From Brachionus plicatilis (taxonomy: Eukaryota; Rotifera; Eurotatoria; Ploima; Brachionidae): a stretch of DNA of 64,000 nucleotides. The notes beneath the pieces were generated by a model, which saw only the letters and a list, made by a program, of their open reading frames with translations, was not told where the DNA came from and made no database searches. Position numbers and translations under genes: made by a program. This document shows positions 1 to 12,429 of this stretch, in pieces (position 1 is the stretch's first letter; each line of letters starts with the position of its first letter). The stretch lies in NCBI GenBank assembly GCA_010279815.1, contig QEOQ01000092.1, positions 1,006,299-1,070,298 of the forward strand, read 5' to 3'.

Positions 1-154
1 TTTCTTTCTTTCGGAATTATAACAATTGAGACAATTTTTTAAAACTTTTTAATTTTATTTTAGAAATAAATTTGAATTTAGCTAATCGTGCATTAAAAAT
101 GTCCAAAAAGTAAATTAGAGATTATTTTAGCCAAAAATCGAATTTTTAAAACGA

Positions 155-1338
155 AGTGACTATTGAGTCATTATGTGTCAATATAATTTTTTTATCGGAA
201 CATAGTGTGCAAATATTCCAATTATATTGACACAATAAATATCAAATATTATAAAAATAAATGGGTCTAGTATTTTGACAACCAAAAAACAGATTTTCAC
301 ACACAACGTCTAATAATTTTTTTTTTGGTTTTGAAAAATTTACAAAAAATTTTTCATATGAAAAAAAAAGTACAAGAATTTTATTTCTTACAATTTTTTT
401 TTAAGTTTAATTTTAAATTTCAAATTTCATAAATGCCTAAAATTATAAATTTTGAACTAGAAGCAATTTTTGGAAATTTTGAAAGCCAAAGAAGGTAACG
501 TAAAAGAGGAAGACCTCCTTCAAAAAAATTAGTTGAAATTGATAATGATACAACCCCAGATACAAAAGAAAATAAACGTAAAAGAAGAAGACCGCCAAAA
601 TTAGATAATAAAATTAGCCTCTTAATTCATTTTTTTTTTGTGTGTAATGAGAAATGTTTTTGTGTGTAACTTAAAATAAAATTGATTTTATAAAACTTTT
701 AGTAGATTTGATCTAGAATTTTTTTTTGTGTGTGAAAACCAAAATAAATCCTGAAACATCTAAAATTTTAAACCTGAATATTCAGATATTGAAATATTGA
801 CAAAAATTTGATTCTTTAATTTTATCCGGCGCCTATTGCTAAAAAACCCTTTCACAATCCAAAGCTAATTTGACTTTAGTATATTTTATGAATGGAAACT
901 TTTTTTCTTTTAGATTTAAATTTCGGATTGTTTTTTAACTTTCGTGGACTTAGTTGCACCAAAATTAAAAAAATCTAATTTTTTTATTAAAAATTGTAAA
1001 AAATAAATTAGAAGTATAAATGATAATTAGCCTTTAAAAAAAATTTCTAAGCAAATTATTTGATATCATTTGATTCAACAGAATTAGAACCTCTAATCTT
1101 TAAACTTTATGAGACAAAAATTGAAAAAAATATCTAAATGAAAAAATGCTGCCATATTTTATTATTAGTTTGGACTTAAATTAAGTATAAAATGATATTT
1201 TTGTAATAAATTTGTATTAAAAATATATTTTTGTAATAAAATTCACTAATTTTTATTTATTGTGTCAATATTTTTTATTGGAACATACTGGGTCAATATT
1301 ATAATTTTATTGACAAAGTATGTGTCAATAGAGCCACT
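155..1338. mobile_element. decayed inverted-repeat element, word 'tgtgtcaata'
   Basis: Both ends carry related sequence in opposite orientation (left AGTGACTATTGAGTCATTAT; the right end read on the minus strand starts AGTGGCTCTATTGACACATA), followed by several copies of the word tgtgtcaata/attgacaca. I see no clean target-site duplication. A second region with inverted 'tcacacaca' words (about 293-307 and 722-738) lies inside it. Between these, about 500-610 reads KRGRPP..KRKRRRPP, an AT-hook-like tail similar to other element remnants in this window. The rest is AT-rich with no gene visible. Confidence 0.5.
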
Positions 1339-2439
1339 CTTTTTGAATTTAAAATGCTAATATTCATTTTATATAATGTCAGGTAGAATGAAACATATAA
1401 AAAGATAAAAAAACAAAGATAAAGAAAATAAAATATATAGAAAAATATTGATTTAATTAATTAGAAGAAAAACATAAATTCAAAATCCAAATTTTTAATA
1501 TTTTTAGTTTAATAAAATAGTTTTATTTAAAAAAAAATATACAATCAATTTGAAATTAAAGATAAAAAGCAAATATTCAAATCATTTACGTAAATAGACG
1601 AATTAACTTTTTCAAATAAATAGGTATTTTAACACATTTTGTATCATTATTAGCTGAAAAATTAAAATTAAAATAAATTTTTCTAAAAAACTTGTAAATT
1701 TTTCTAACTGAACGGTTTTAACTATTTTTTTAAACTACTCCTGAATTAGATTCAGTCTAAATTTTGTCTCATATTAACTATTTAAGTTATTTTATTTATA
1801 ATTTATGTTTTATCTCTTTTTGATTTTATATAGTTTATGTTTTTTTTTTCTCTCATTATATAAGCTAAAATTAGTAAAATTGGTTATATTTTTTCCTCTC
1901 TGTTTATATTTTTTTTAACCTCATACATGTAATAATTAAATATTTTTTTAATTTTTTTTTGTATTTTTTACCTTTCTAACTTTTTAAATAATTTTTCTTT
2001 TTTTCAAATTTAATTTTCCTAATAAATAAATTTCATAACAAGCATTCTAATTCATAATAAATAAATTTTGATGAATCGGTTTCTACGCATTATTTGCTAC
2101 AAGTTTGATCATTTCCCGATTCAGATTCACCACAAATGCCAACTAATCCACTCTAAGCTGTTCGGATTCAAATAAAAAATTCTGGAAGCATTCTTAGACT
2201 TTCCAAATTCGAAAATTTTTATTTAATAATTTTTGTTACCTAATATTTTAATTTACTTGATGACTCAAATCAGAAACTAAAATAATAAAAAAAAATGTTT
2301 TTGTTATTTTTTAGCTGAAAATGTTTTAACTTTTTTTTGTTTTAATTTAATTTGAACAGTTAGCTTTTGTAATTTAAAAGAAAATTTTTTAGTTGAATTT
2401 TTTGTTCAAAATAAAAATTAATTTAAATTTTTTTTTCAT
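1339..2439. other. AT-rich non-coding stretch
   Basis: Low-complexity A/T sequence with poly-T runs. I see no open frame with protein-like composition and no clear repeat ends. It is probably part of a long USP47 intron, since that gene runs leftward from 6.2 kb, but no USP47 exon is visible here. Confidence 0.4.
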
Positions 2440-3716
2440 CTTGGTTATGGAGTTTCTAGATGGTCAGAGGCATACAATTAGACTCGAACAAAACTCGTAC
2501 TCGCCTAACTCGGAAAATTCGAGTTTAAACTCGTACCCGTACTCGGCAAACTCGTAAAACTCGAGTATTTACTCGTGTAAAAATTCGAAAAGTCTAAAAA
2601 CTCGAGTTAAAAATTATGAATTTCACTAGTCAAAATTTTTTTTGTTATATTTTTTAATAATTTTTATTAAAGTTTATTAGTAAATCAAAATTTAATATCA
2701 AATCTATTTGAAATATCCAGACTTTTTTTTAAGTCACAGTTTTAAGTCTAAGTCACAAAAATTCAAGTCAAAGTTATGACTTAAAATTTTTTTTTTAGAA
2801 AAAGGCTAAGTAAAGCCGGTCGCAAGTGAAATTCATAATTTTTAACTCGAGTTTTTAGACTTTTCGAGTTTTTACACGAGTAAATACTCGAGTTTTACGA
2901 GTTTGCCGAGTACGGGTACGAGTTTAAACTCGAATTTTCCGAGTTAGGCGAGTACGAGTTTTTTTCGAGTCTAATTGTATGGTCAGAGGCACTAAGTGTA
3001 GTTCCGCAAGAGTATTTACTTGGACCCCTGCTATTTGTTCTTTAGTGATGGTCTCATCAGATTTAAAGAGGACCCGCCAAGTGAAAAGTGCTTATGCGAA
3101 AGCGGGTAGGGTACTTGGAATCTTAAATCGAACGTTTCCAAGTAGAGAATAAAGGTTTGGGTAAGATTGTAAAACCATATATCCATGGTGAGACCGCATC
3201 TAGATTACGCAGTGCAGGTCTGGAATCCAAGTTTGAAATGGGATGTGAATGCGTTAGAAAAGGTGCAAGAGAGGGCAAAAAAAATACTTTTGTATCTAAG
3301 AAACATGTAGTATGAAATGAGGTTGACGAAATAGGGACTGACAAAGCTGAGTGAGATTGGACTTAATTGAAATGTACGAATTAGTGAATGGAATAGAAAA
3401 GGTAGGCCTGGTAAGAATCTGGTGAATAGATCAGAAAACAAGGGTCCTGTCGGGGCGTTGAGAGGAAATAGCATCAGGGACCAGAGAGAGAGTTTCCCAG
3501 ATCAAATTAAAAACGATTTTGCAGCTGCAGTAAGCGCCAGACATGTATTTTTCTCAAACAGAGTAGTTCCGCATTGGAACAAGTAGCCAGAAAATATGGT
3601 GAAATCTAATTTAACTGCTAATTTTAAAATGCTGCAGCTTTACACGGCCAATCGGCGGTGATGGGCTAAGACACTCTACATGCTAGGTATCGCAGCAAGA
3701 ACTACTACTACTACTA
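2440..3716 (+). pseudogene. decayed non-LTR retrotransposon (RT C-terminal part)
   Basis: After removing the foldback insert at 2473-2978, the plus strand reads like the reverse transcriptase 'VPQ...LGPLLFVL' block, then 'SAYAKAGRVLGILNR' and 'KPYIHG.....LESKFEM', the thumb and C-terminal region of CR1/jockey-like LINEs. There are many stops and frameshifts. It ends in an ACTACTACT-type 3' tail near 3707-3716. It is dead. Confidence 0.7.
2473..2978. mobile_element. foldback DNA element with 'actcg' word arms
   Basis: Two arms of about 160 bp (about 2473-2632 and 2823-2978) are inverted copies made of variations on ctcgagt/actcg, separated by about 190 bp. The outer end is TACAATTAGACTCGA. 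The direct repeat TGGTCAGAGGCA is found at 2461-2472 and 2980-2991; because removing the element restores the interrupted LINE frame, this is a real target duplication of about 12 bp. No coding capacity is visible; the centre holds 'aagtca' words seen in other elements here. Confidence 0.75.
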
Positions 3717-4336
3717 TTGTTTGATGATTCAAACCAGTAACTAAAATAATAAAAAAAGTGTTTTTGTTATTTTCTAGCTTAAAATGTTTTAATTTTTTTT
3801 TGTTTTTTTTTTAATTTTTAACTTATTTTCACGTAAGATATCTGAAAAAAAAAACAATATAATTTCACACATTTTAGCTGAAAAAAAATTTTTTTCGTTA
3901 CTCTTACCTGTCTTAATTTCTATTTATTTGATATCTTTTTCGTATATTTAGCAAAAAAATTGAAGTCTATTAAAAAAATTATAAACAAAATTTAGTCCTG
4001 AGTCTTTTTAATTCAAAATTCAAAATTGATAACTATGATGGCTTTCAGCAAGCATTGAATGATTGTGCATTTTTGTGCAATTGAAGACATAACAATTAAA
4101 AGGTACCTTATTCAAAAAATGTAGCGAAGGATGTACCAAAACGAGGAGCTCCAACTTTAAAAGACAGAAATAGAAAAGCAGCATCACAAGCTATTACAAT
4201 TCAGAAATTGTAATCAACCAAAGTAATCGGCTCTGGCAACACCATGTTATATGATTTCGTTAAAGCAATATTGATTGATATTCAGTCGACAACGTAAACT
4301 TGATTATTTCAAAGCAAGAAATGATGGACGAAGAGC
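3717..4336. other. AT-rich interval, no gene seen
   Basis: Poly-A/T stretches, then 4000-4330 with more balanced composition but no frame longer than a few tens of codons. It may be older transposon sequence; I could not identify it. Confidence 0.35.
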
Positions 4337-5262
4337 ATGTCCATCATTGATCCGAAATCGATACCTATGTCAAGTTTAGACTTAGGCTACGTTGATACAA
4401 ATGGTGTCAAAAAGGATCTCTTGATTGATTATTTCACAGATAATGGTTTGTTAATGTTAGAAAGTGCTTTAAGTTCTTTTTTAAAAAATTTAAATTTTAT
4501 ATATGCTGATAAGTCAATTACATGCGGCGAATGTAAACAAATTTATCATTTAAAATGTGCTAAAAGAACTTACGCACCAACTAAGAAAATTTGGCAATGT
4601 AATGATTGTTCTAATTAGTTAATATCTTTTTTCTTTGAATATTTTTCTAACCTTAATTACTTTTACCTTTTTAGATATTAAATTCGATCCTAAGTTAAGC
4701 TTGAAAAACTTATTGGAAAAGATCAATGAGAAAGCTATGTCAAAAATTAATCTAATACGCAGGATAAAAGGTTTAATACTAAAAAACTCAATTGAATTGT
4801 CCAAGATCGTATTCAAAAGCTTTATTCGTGTCCAGTTCGATTACTCTTTTATTCCGATTTCATGTTCCACGCAAAAAATAAGCTCTGATCTACAAAAACT
4901 ACAGAACAAAATATTAAGGCACATTTAGTATTTTCCGATCAAGACAAGAATAACCAAAATTCACCAGCATTTAAAACTCGACATGTTAGCCATAAGATCC
5001 GAACGTATTTTACACAGATTTCTCCATAAACGAATTGAGCATCAACAATTTAACAGCGACTTAAAGAGGTACTTTTCCACTGCACTAGATTTGAATCAAA
5101 AATTTTATACACTTTTTGGAAAGTTCAATTTTATTTTACAGGACATCCGAAGATAAATATATGCAATTATTTCCTTTTTTTTATTTCATTATTTACCAAA
5201 AACTAGTCAATTTTAATTTTCACTTATTTATTAAATAAATTATAATAATAATAATAATTCTT
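4337..5262 (+). pseudogene. LINE remnant: PHD-finger fragment plus RT C-terminus
   Basis: 4337-4618 encodes 93 residues ending in a half PHD finger (C-G-E-C...Y-H-L-K-C...W-Q-C-N-D-C). From about 4670 to 5155 a LINE C-terminus follows: 'DPKLSLKNLLEKINEKA', then 'RSQFDYSFIPIS'-type sequence and 'LQKLQNKILRHI', with stops. The endonuclease and most of the RT are missing, so there is an internal deletion. The 3' end is an AATAATAAT tail at about 5231-5260. PHD fingers at the start of LINE ORFs are known; reading both pieces as one element is my inference. Confidence 0.65.
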
Positions 5263-6238
5263 TATTGTTTGAAAATGTAAAAAAAAAAATTTAAAGAAAA
5301 AAATTTTTTTAAAACAGATTCGGGTCAGCTCAGAATGGATCAAAGTCCTTCTTTTCAGCCCAATGTAAATAATATTTTGTTTTAAAATTTATGATACGAA
5401 TAAGAAATTTAAAAAAAAATTAATTTTAATTGAGCATAATTTTAAAAACGAATACAATAATTATGAATATTTTTACATAGAAGTTTAATCTAGTTACAGT
5501 GAATATTTGAATAAAAAATAAAAAATTGTTATAAAATAAAATTAGAATTTTTTAGAAAAAATAAAAGCTAAAAATATAAGGAAAAAAGAAGAAATTGTAG
5601 ATTTTGTGTGTTTGTTTAGGCGATATTAAATAAATTACTTTTACCTGAAATCAAATAAAATTTTTTCTTACACACACACAATTTACCTGATTTTCAATTC
5701 ATTTATTTTCAGATAACTTGTGTGAAAATAAACGTTCGCTAATTTAATTTGAGCAGTTGGCTTTAGTAATTTAAAAGAAATTTTTTTTGTTGAATTTTTT
5801 TGGTGAAGGAATACAAAGAAGGTTTCGAATCAATATATATTGAATACCCAACTTCATTGTGTAATTGCTACCTTACTATTTCTTCTTTTTTTCCTGTAAC
5901 TTGAAATATTTAAACATGTGCCACATGTAACAATCTTTTCCAATTTATGTCTTTTCAACTATCATTTTTTTTTAGCTTATTTACTTTATTTTGATTCTTT
6001 TTTTTTTATCTCATTTTATTAACTTTAATTTCATTTTTATTTTATTTTTTTTTATTTTACTTTTTAACTTATTCTGAAGGAGATTTAGCTCGGTACAGAA
6101 AACAAATAAATATATAAAAATAATGAATTTTTTTGTTAAAAATAAAAATAAATTAAAAAAAAATTTTTCTTCTTCATTCACCGAGCCTAATTAAATGATA
6201 GAAAAAATCTCCTGTAAAAAGATCAAAATTCAACATAC
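5263..6238. other. USP47 intron sequence
   Basis: AT-rich sequence just 3' (minus strand) of the USP47 exon. About 6072-6115 holds a dispersed 3'-tail motif (ctgaaggag.ttagctcg followed by aaataaata), which recurs at about 46765-46810. No further USP47 exon is visible. Confidence 0.45.
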
Positions 6239-6888
6239 CGATAAATTCCATTGCGAAATTCGGGCGTCATGTACAAAGTTTGCAAAAGACTGTTTAAATA
6301 GCAGGTCATGGCTTGATTGATAAGACCAACGTATCCATTGTTGTCCTCTTCGAAGAGACTAAAAGACGGAAGTGACGAGTTTACCGGTCCGTAGACGGTA
6401 TTTGAGCAAGCGTTGCGTCTCGAAGGGGAAAAGGATTCTGAGCCAGGTGGTCTTGAGTCATCATCGAAAATAGTCATTTGATGATTGGGACTTGGAAAGC
6501 TGAAATCGTCCCTTTTGAGGCGTTTTGGCGGCCCTTCTTTTTCGTGTATTTCAAAAATGTTCTTGGACGTGCTACTGAGGCCCAGGTCGGCCAAACTAGT
6601 GGACTGAATCTCACTTATATTTAGCAGCTGGTTGTCGCCTTTCCACATTAGATTAAACGAGTCTGGTTCGTACGAATACTGATCGCTGGCTTCCTTTACC
6701 AAAGTCTCAGGAGCACACGAGCCAGACAGTGTAATGGCATGTCTGCGGCACGTGTTCATCGGATCTGTCATGTCAATGAGAATACAAGTGAAGCAAACAT
6801 TTGAGTGATGATTAGTGGGACAAATTTCGAGAGTGCTACTAAAGGTCTTGTTTTTGAAGTTTTGATAGGAGCTGTCTATTCTGACCAT
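6239..6888 (-). CDS. USP47: ubiquitin carboxyl-terminal hydrolase 47, first coding exon (partial)
   Basis: USP47 is a cysteine protease that removes ubiquitin, including from DNA polymerase beta in mammals. The exon encodes about 216 residues. An N-terminal ubiquitin-like region (about residues 35-113) is followed by a low-complexity linker and then the start of the USP domain: YVGLINQAMTCYLNSLLQT with the catalytic cysteine in 'AMTCYLNS', and TPEFRNGIYR. The N-x-A-M-T-C-Y block is characteristic of USP47 rather than other USPs. The ATG at 6888 is chosen because an in-frame TAA and a likely splice acceptor (TTACAG) lie just upstream, suggesting a 5' untranslated leader exon. A GTATGT donor follows 6239 in phase 2. 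The catalytic His and Asp exons must lie beyond position 1, implying one or more introns longer than 6 kb. The reading beyond 6239 to the stop near 6223 is intron. Confidence 0.85.
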
Positions 6889-6949
6889 TTTGTCCAGGTT
6901 ACTTGGCGCTGGGGCTTTTACGTAGAACGGATTTTATTAGACTGTAAAT

Positions 6950-7616
6950 AACAATTTTAAAACTTTATGTCTTTTAAGAGATACTTGTCAGAGAAATGGA
7001 TTTTTTTTGCTTATTTGTCAAAGTGAATGATAGAGGCCAGGAGACGAAATGAAATCTTATGACGAAAGTCCTTTATGTATAAAATAAAATATTTTTGCAA
7101 TTTTAATTTATACATATATTTATTTATTCATTAGATTTTAGAAAAAAAAAGGTTTATATACGCTTTGGATATTGCAAATTAATAGTAAAATATAAATATA
7201 GAAAAAAAAAAAATTTTTTTTGTTGAAATGCGTGCAAATATTTTACAACTAAAGAAGCATTCAAGTGCATTCAACTATCTTTATTTTGAATCCAACTGGA
7301 TGAAATGTCAGCTTGAGACAAGAGGCGATCTGCTCGAAAATATTCTTTCACATGGAATAAGTCGAAACAAAAATAATAAAATAAAATTTAAATAAATAAA
7401 TTTCAAATTTAAATGATAATAATTTAGTTTATTTGAATAAACAGCTCAGAGATAAAAGTTTTTTTTTGTCTTTTTTTTTCAGAGGGCAATGTGAATTTTA
7501 GAAGAGTAAAAGTCAAAAAATTTTATTTAATTTTTTTCTGTTAGTCCTGTAAATTATAAAAGATGATTCATTTAATTGATTAGCAAAATTGAAGATTTTA
7601 TGAAAAATGAACTTGA
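6950..7616. other. upstream region of USP47, no gene seen
   Basis: AT-rich sequence containing the probable USP47 leader intron. No coding frame or transposon end could be supported. Confidence 0.35.
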
Positions 7617-7624
7617 TTTTTAAT

Positions 7625-8080
7625 CAGAGTTGTTTAAAAGTCCGAGAAAAAAGTCCAAGTCATTTAAAAAAAAGTCCGAATTTTTTTTTTAAATTTGCTA
7701 GATCAAGCTTCATATTAAAAAATTTATATACTATTGGGTTGCCTAATGCAATAGATTTGCCATATATCAGAATTTTGTTGCAATTTTAGCATAAATTTCT
7801 TCTTCAGTATTTAAAATTTTAAAGCCTGGACTTAGACTTTGAATGAAAATTAAAAAAAAAATTCCAAGTCCGGACTTTTTTCTTAAATTTTGGACTTTTT
7901 TTTGGAAAAAAAAAATTAAAGTCTTTGGTCGGACTTTTGAAAAAAAAAATACTAAGTTGACCAAAGAATAAAAGTAAATTTTTTTTGTGAACAGAAAAAC
8001 TTTTAATTTATAATAAACTTTACTTGAATTTAATTTTAAGTCCGGATCTGGACTTTTTTTTTGACTTTTAAACAACCCTG
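7625..8080. mobile_element. hAT-like inverted-repeat element, 'aagtcc' words
   Basis: The left end is CAGAGTTGTTTAAAAGTC and the right end, on the opposite strand, is CAGGGTTGTTTAAAAGTC. Both arms continue into repeated 'aagtccaagtc/aagtccgga' words. The left end is the same as that of the 94-bp element at 22803, which has a perfect 8-bp target duplication. No target duplication is preserved here. The plus- and minus-strand open frames inside are low-complexity by-products. Confidence 0.65.
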
Positions 8081-8314
8081 GACAAGTCCCAAACCCATAA
8101 TCTTATCCAAAATTTCTTCTTCACTTTCCATTTTTTAGCTTAGCAAAAGTTTTAAAGTAATTTTTTTTTTAAACTTGTTGTTTTTTATAGTGGAAAGCAA
8201 TTTTTTTTAATTTTTTTACTTGTTCAGCAGTTAAAAAAAGTGATTTCGTGAACTTTTTTAATTATCTTTTTCAGTTGTTTGGACATTAGAATCGATAGTA
8301 TCAGAGTTTAAAAT

Positions 8315-8911
8315 GGGAATATTATTTCAACACAATAAATTTCTGATTAGCACAATGAAAAAAACATTCAACACAATTCTCAGCACAAAAAATTATTTAT
8401 AAAAAAAAAAAATTTAACACAAAATATTTCTTAAAGGAAATTTTTTTTCAACACAAAAATATTTATAATAAATTAGGTTTTTTTTTATTTTAAATTTTAT
8501 TTAATGATATTTATAAGTGGAAGTTAGGTAAATAAAGTAAATTTCGAAGCTTAAAGAAAAGAAATTAAAAAAAATTAGTCTCTAGAAAACCATTTTTCCG
8601 CATTTTTTGCTCTACCTCTTTTAGGTTTATTGACAAATTGATCCTTTTTTTAAACAGTTCTTTTAATGCCAATAAATATGCTCAATATCCTAATTTAGTG
8701 AAAAACTTGCAAGAACATTTCTTACTGTTTAACTCAACTTTATAACAGTTCTTAAATAAATTTTTTTAAAATTTTCCCAACAAGCCATTAATTTTTGTGC
8801 TAAAAGTATTTTTTTCAAATTTTAACTTTTGTGTTGAGAAGAAACCATTTTGTGCTGAGCGTTTTGAAATTGTGTTGAATGGTTATTTTTTTGTGTTGAA
8901 AAGGTAGACCC
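8315..8911. mobile_element. MULE-like non-autonomous element with 9-bp target duplication
   Basis: The ends are GGG...CCC with arrays of the word 'aacacaa' pointing inward in opposite orientation on the two sides. A perfect 9-bp duplication GTTTAAAAT flanks it (8306-8314 and 8912-8920). The minus strand at about 8573-8650 encodes a C-terminal protein tail, FVNKPKRGRAKNAEKW, with an AT-hook-like KRGR. The same tail appears in the elements at about 9.9 kb and 55.7 kb, the latter after a SWIM zinc finger typical of Mutator-like transposases. It is an internally deleted relic of an autonomous family. Confidence 0.75.
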
Positions 8912-9639
8912 GTTTAAAATAGGATTTAAAATTCGTCCATTTCTTAGTTTTTTTAATGTGTGCGACTCATTCCGATTTTCTTTCAAGAAATTTCGATTCA
9001 TTTTCTAAAGATTAATTAGCAAATGAAATTTTGATGTAATCAAAAAATAATCTACCATAAAAAATTATTTGCAATGAAAAAATTATATGCAATGAAAAAA
9101 AATTAGTTGCTATGAAAAAAAAAATGATGCAATGAAAAAATTAGAGATGCGAATGAATCACTTGATCACAAAGTCTACATGACCCAAAAATAAATCAAGA
9201 ACAAATATGGATAGAATGAAATATTTTTCAATCAGGTTATATCATTGGTGTCATTTAAATTTGGATTTTTTTAAATTTTTAAATTTAACTTTTGAGAATT
9301 TGAGAATAGGACTGTGTGGATCCGATAAAAAAATTCTGATTGAAATTTTGAGGAATCTTAAAGAAAATCCGGTGTCCAAGACTCTTAAAATTTTATTTAG
9401 AATCTTTAAGAATTATCTTAGGAATTCTTAAACTGCTGACAGAGTTTGTTGGCATTTTTTATTAAGTCATAGAATTAATGCGACACTTCAAATCATTTAA
9501 TGCTTCTGAAATTATTCAAGTTTTATAAGGAAGTTTTGAAAAATCTTAAAAATTTTATTGCAAACGTTATTTTTTAAAAATGTTCATATTTATAACAATT
9601 CAAAGCTCTTTAAAATTTGAGAATAATAATAATTATTTT

Positions 9640-10290
9640 TTTACCTTGTCCTCAAAAAAAAAACTGTCACCCACAAATCAAAAACTTTTCCCCACAAAGA
9701 AAAAATAACTTGACCAAGACAAAAACTGCTTTTCCCAAATAAAAAAACTTCTAAGCACAAATATTTTTAATATCTATTAAAAACTGCCACTAAATATTTT
9801 AGTTAATAAAATGCCTATGATTTTACGTAATAAAAAAAATTTTCCGAATTTTAGGAGATTATAAAATTAAAAAAAAATAAAACGAGAAAAAAGAACAATC
9901 AAAATTCATTGAATGATACAGGACCAATATTGTGTGAGAATCCGACGAATTTGTAAATAAACCTAAAAAAGGTCGTCGAAAATTAGCTAGAAATTGGTTT
10001 TCTTTAAAAAAGATTTTAATTTAATTACTTTATTAATTTAATATTTATTTTTTTAAATATAATTCTATAAACACTATTTGAAAAAATTATATAACAAATT
10101 TATCAAATTTTTTTATCACCATAAAAAAAATTGTGTTATCCAGTTATTTGGTTAAATATTTAAAAATATTTTTTTTTGAATTCCGCACAAAAAAATTGTG
10201 TTATGTAGTGATTTGTGTTAAAAAGTTCTTGGTTTGTGGTAAAAAATTTCTAGTTTGTGGGCAACAATTTTTTAATTGTGGGGAACCATT
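9640..10290. mobile_element. MULE-like inverted-repeat element, 'cccacaaa' words
   Basis: The left side carries repeated (c)ccacaaa words and the right side their complement (tttgtggg). Around 9930-9985 the plus strand encodes DEFVNKPKKGRRKLARNW, clearly related to the tails at 8.6 kb and 55.7 kb. The exact ends and target duplication could not be fixed. The 71-residue plus-strand frame over the right arm is just the word array translated. Confidence 0.6.
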
Positions 10291-12329
10291 TATCTTTTAT
10301 TTTTTAATAAAAGATATCTTTTACAAAAAACTTTATTTGAATAACTGAATCTCATTAAAAAAATTCCACTCAAAAGATTAAATTCCATAGCGATTTATGG
10401 AATTATTCGAGTCTATGCGATAGAGTCTTGGCACGATCTCGTACTAATTTTACGTCCAAATTTATCAGGAAAGACTGAATCTGATCTAAATAAAATTTTT
10501 AAGTTGCTTAAGGTTTTGTCTTTCCAAAACTATCATAGGCAGCTGTTTTCAAATAGCTTCAAAAATTTTCAATTGTTCTTGCTTCTGGTGCCCAGTCACA
10601 AAAATAATGATTAATTGATTAAAACTGATAAATGAGTCATTAATTGGTAGGAAACTATTTCATCTAAATTCGACGATGAAAATTTATTTAATTATTTAAA
10701 AAATATTTTTTAATTTAATAAAATATAGAGTAAACAATTTAAAAACAAAGCTTATATATCAATAAATTATTTTAAAATAATTTAAATTTTTTCAATTTAA
10801 ATAACCAAATTTACATTCACGTAGATAGAAAGACTTTTATTTTTCATACTCTTAAAAATACAAATAAAATTAAATTACATAAATAACATCTGCTGTTGTT
10901 AAATCTAGATATCTAAAGATTAAATTTAACTATGTTTAAAGTATTATTACTTAGCTATTTTTTAATAATAAAATTTATTTATTTTTTATTGAAATTTCTT
11001 TTATTTTATGTAAAAAATTTTGAACAAATCATTCATGATATCACATTTTTATTTTATAATTTTGAAGCCATATACATTGACCTTATAATGGATAAATTGG
11101 AAAAATTCAAATATTCAAAACAATTGATAAAAATACTAAACTTAATTCTATTAATGAATTGTTTATCGGTTTTTAGAAGATGTGCATTTTTTATTTTTTA
11201 AAAATATAAATGAAGACAATAAACAAAGCTCTCGACATTTTTATACAATATAAATTATGGAATCTCAAATTAAATTTCAAAGTGGTTGTTATTTTGTCAC
11301 GTTTAATCAAAAAATGTCAAGTCGAATCAATACTTTACTTTAGATGTCTTGATTTTGGAAAAAAATTTTACTCAAGTTTTTAGAAGATTAAATTCATTTT
11401 TCAAGAAAATTTTCTTTGGTTGATTTTCTTCACAAGAGTATTTTATAGTATTAATCGATATTGAAAAAAACAAAATATTTAAGTATAAATCTTTGAGAAA
11501 TTTTTATTTGTAACTTTTTGTGATGAGTTCTTAGTTTGTTTAAATGTTACGTTTAAAAATTTCAAAAATAAAAACATTTTTAATTAATTTTGAATAGTGA
11601 ATTAATAATTGGAACAAGAATAAAAACTCAACCAAATGTAAAACATCAAGTAGGAAAAAAAATATTTTTACTGTTTAAAAAAGTGTAAGCAATAACATTT
11701 TTGAATTTTTTTTGGTAATTTAATTAAATTTTTGTTTGAATATTTTATGGAATATTTATAGTAAAGAAATATTATTATTTTTATTATTACATCGCTTATG
11801 GGTTCAATAAAACAAATAATCATAATAAAAATATTTAAAATTTTTTTGTCTTATGTAAAGTCCGGACTTAGACTTGACTTGAGACTCGCTACTTGAAAAC
11901 AACTCTGGGTAAAAGTCAATTAGGAAATTAATTAAATTTAAATTATTCCATGAAACTTTTCCCACTATAATAGAAGAAAAAGACATCTCAAAAATTAAAT
12001 TTTTACAGTATTAATTTTCTAAAACATTTTTCATGTTGTTTCACCATGGAATTTCATGAGGCTCAATTTTTTTTAAAATTTATTAAAATGAAAAATAATT
12101 TTATTTTTGTAATTTTTGGAAAATGTGTTCTAAAATTCGGAATGTCAGAATTGATTTTTAAGCATTTTTAAATGTTTTATTTTAATTTAATAAAAAATGT
12201 CAGTTAAATAAAGGATTAGACTTAACTCCCATGCTTAATGTCTCTTTATTTTATTTTATGTTTGAAAATTAAAATTAATTTAAGACACATTTACCAAACA
12301 TTTTTAGAAAAATAACTTTAATCCGTTTG
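10291..12329. other. AT-rich intergenic stretch
   Basis: No gene is supported. About 11856-11912 carries a lone right terminus of the 'CAGAGTTGTTT' hAT-like family with aagtc words (ending ...AACAACTCTG). A hydrophobic 89-codon frame at 10932-11201 has the composition of random AT-rich DNA and is not annotated. Confidence 0.4.
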
Positions 12330-12429
12330 CATCAATTAGTGTAATGCAATTCTATAATTAAACTTTAATAGTTTTGAAGTTTATTTATTCACAATAAAAA
12401 AAGAATTAAAAATAAAAGTTACTTAATTG

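Noticed and set aside
3123..3474. Minus-strand frames of 73 and 89 codons
   Set aside because: Antisense to a decayed plus-strand LINE.
10932..11201. 89-codon hydrophobic frame
   Set aside because: Composition (F, I, L, K, Y, N) is what AT-rich DNA gives by chance; no motif, no similarity recognised.
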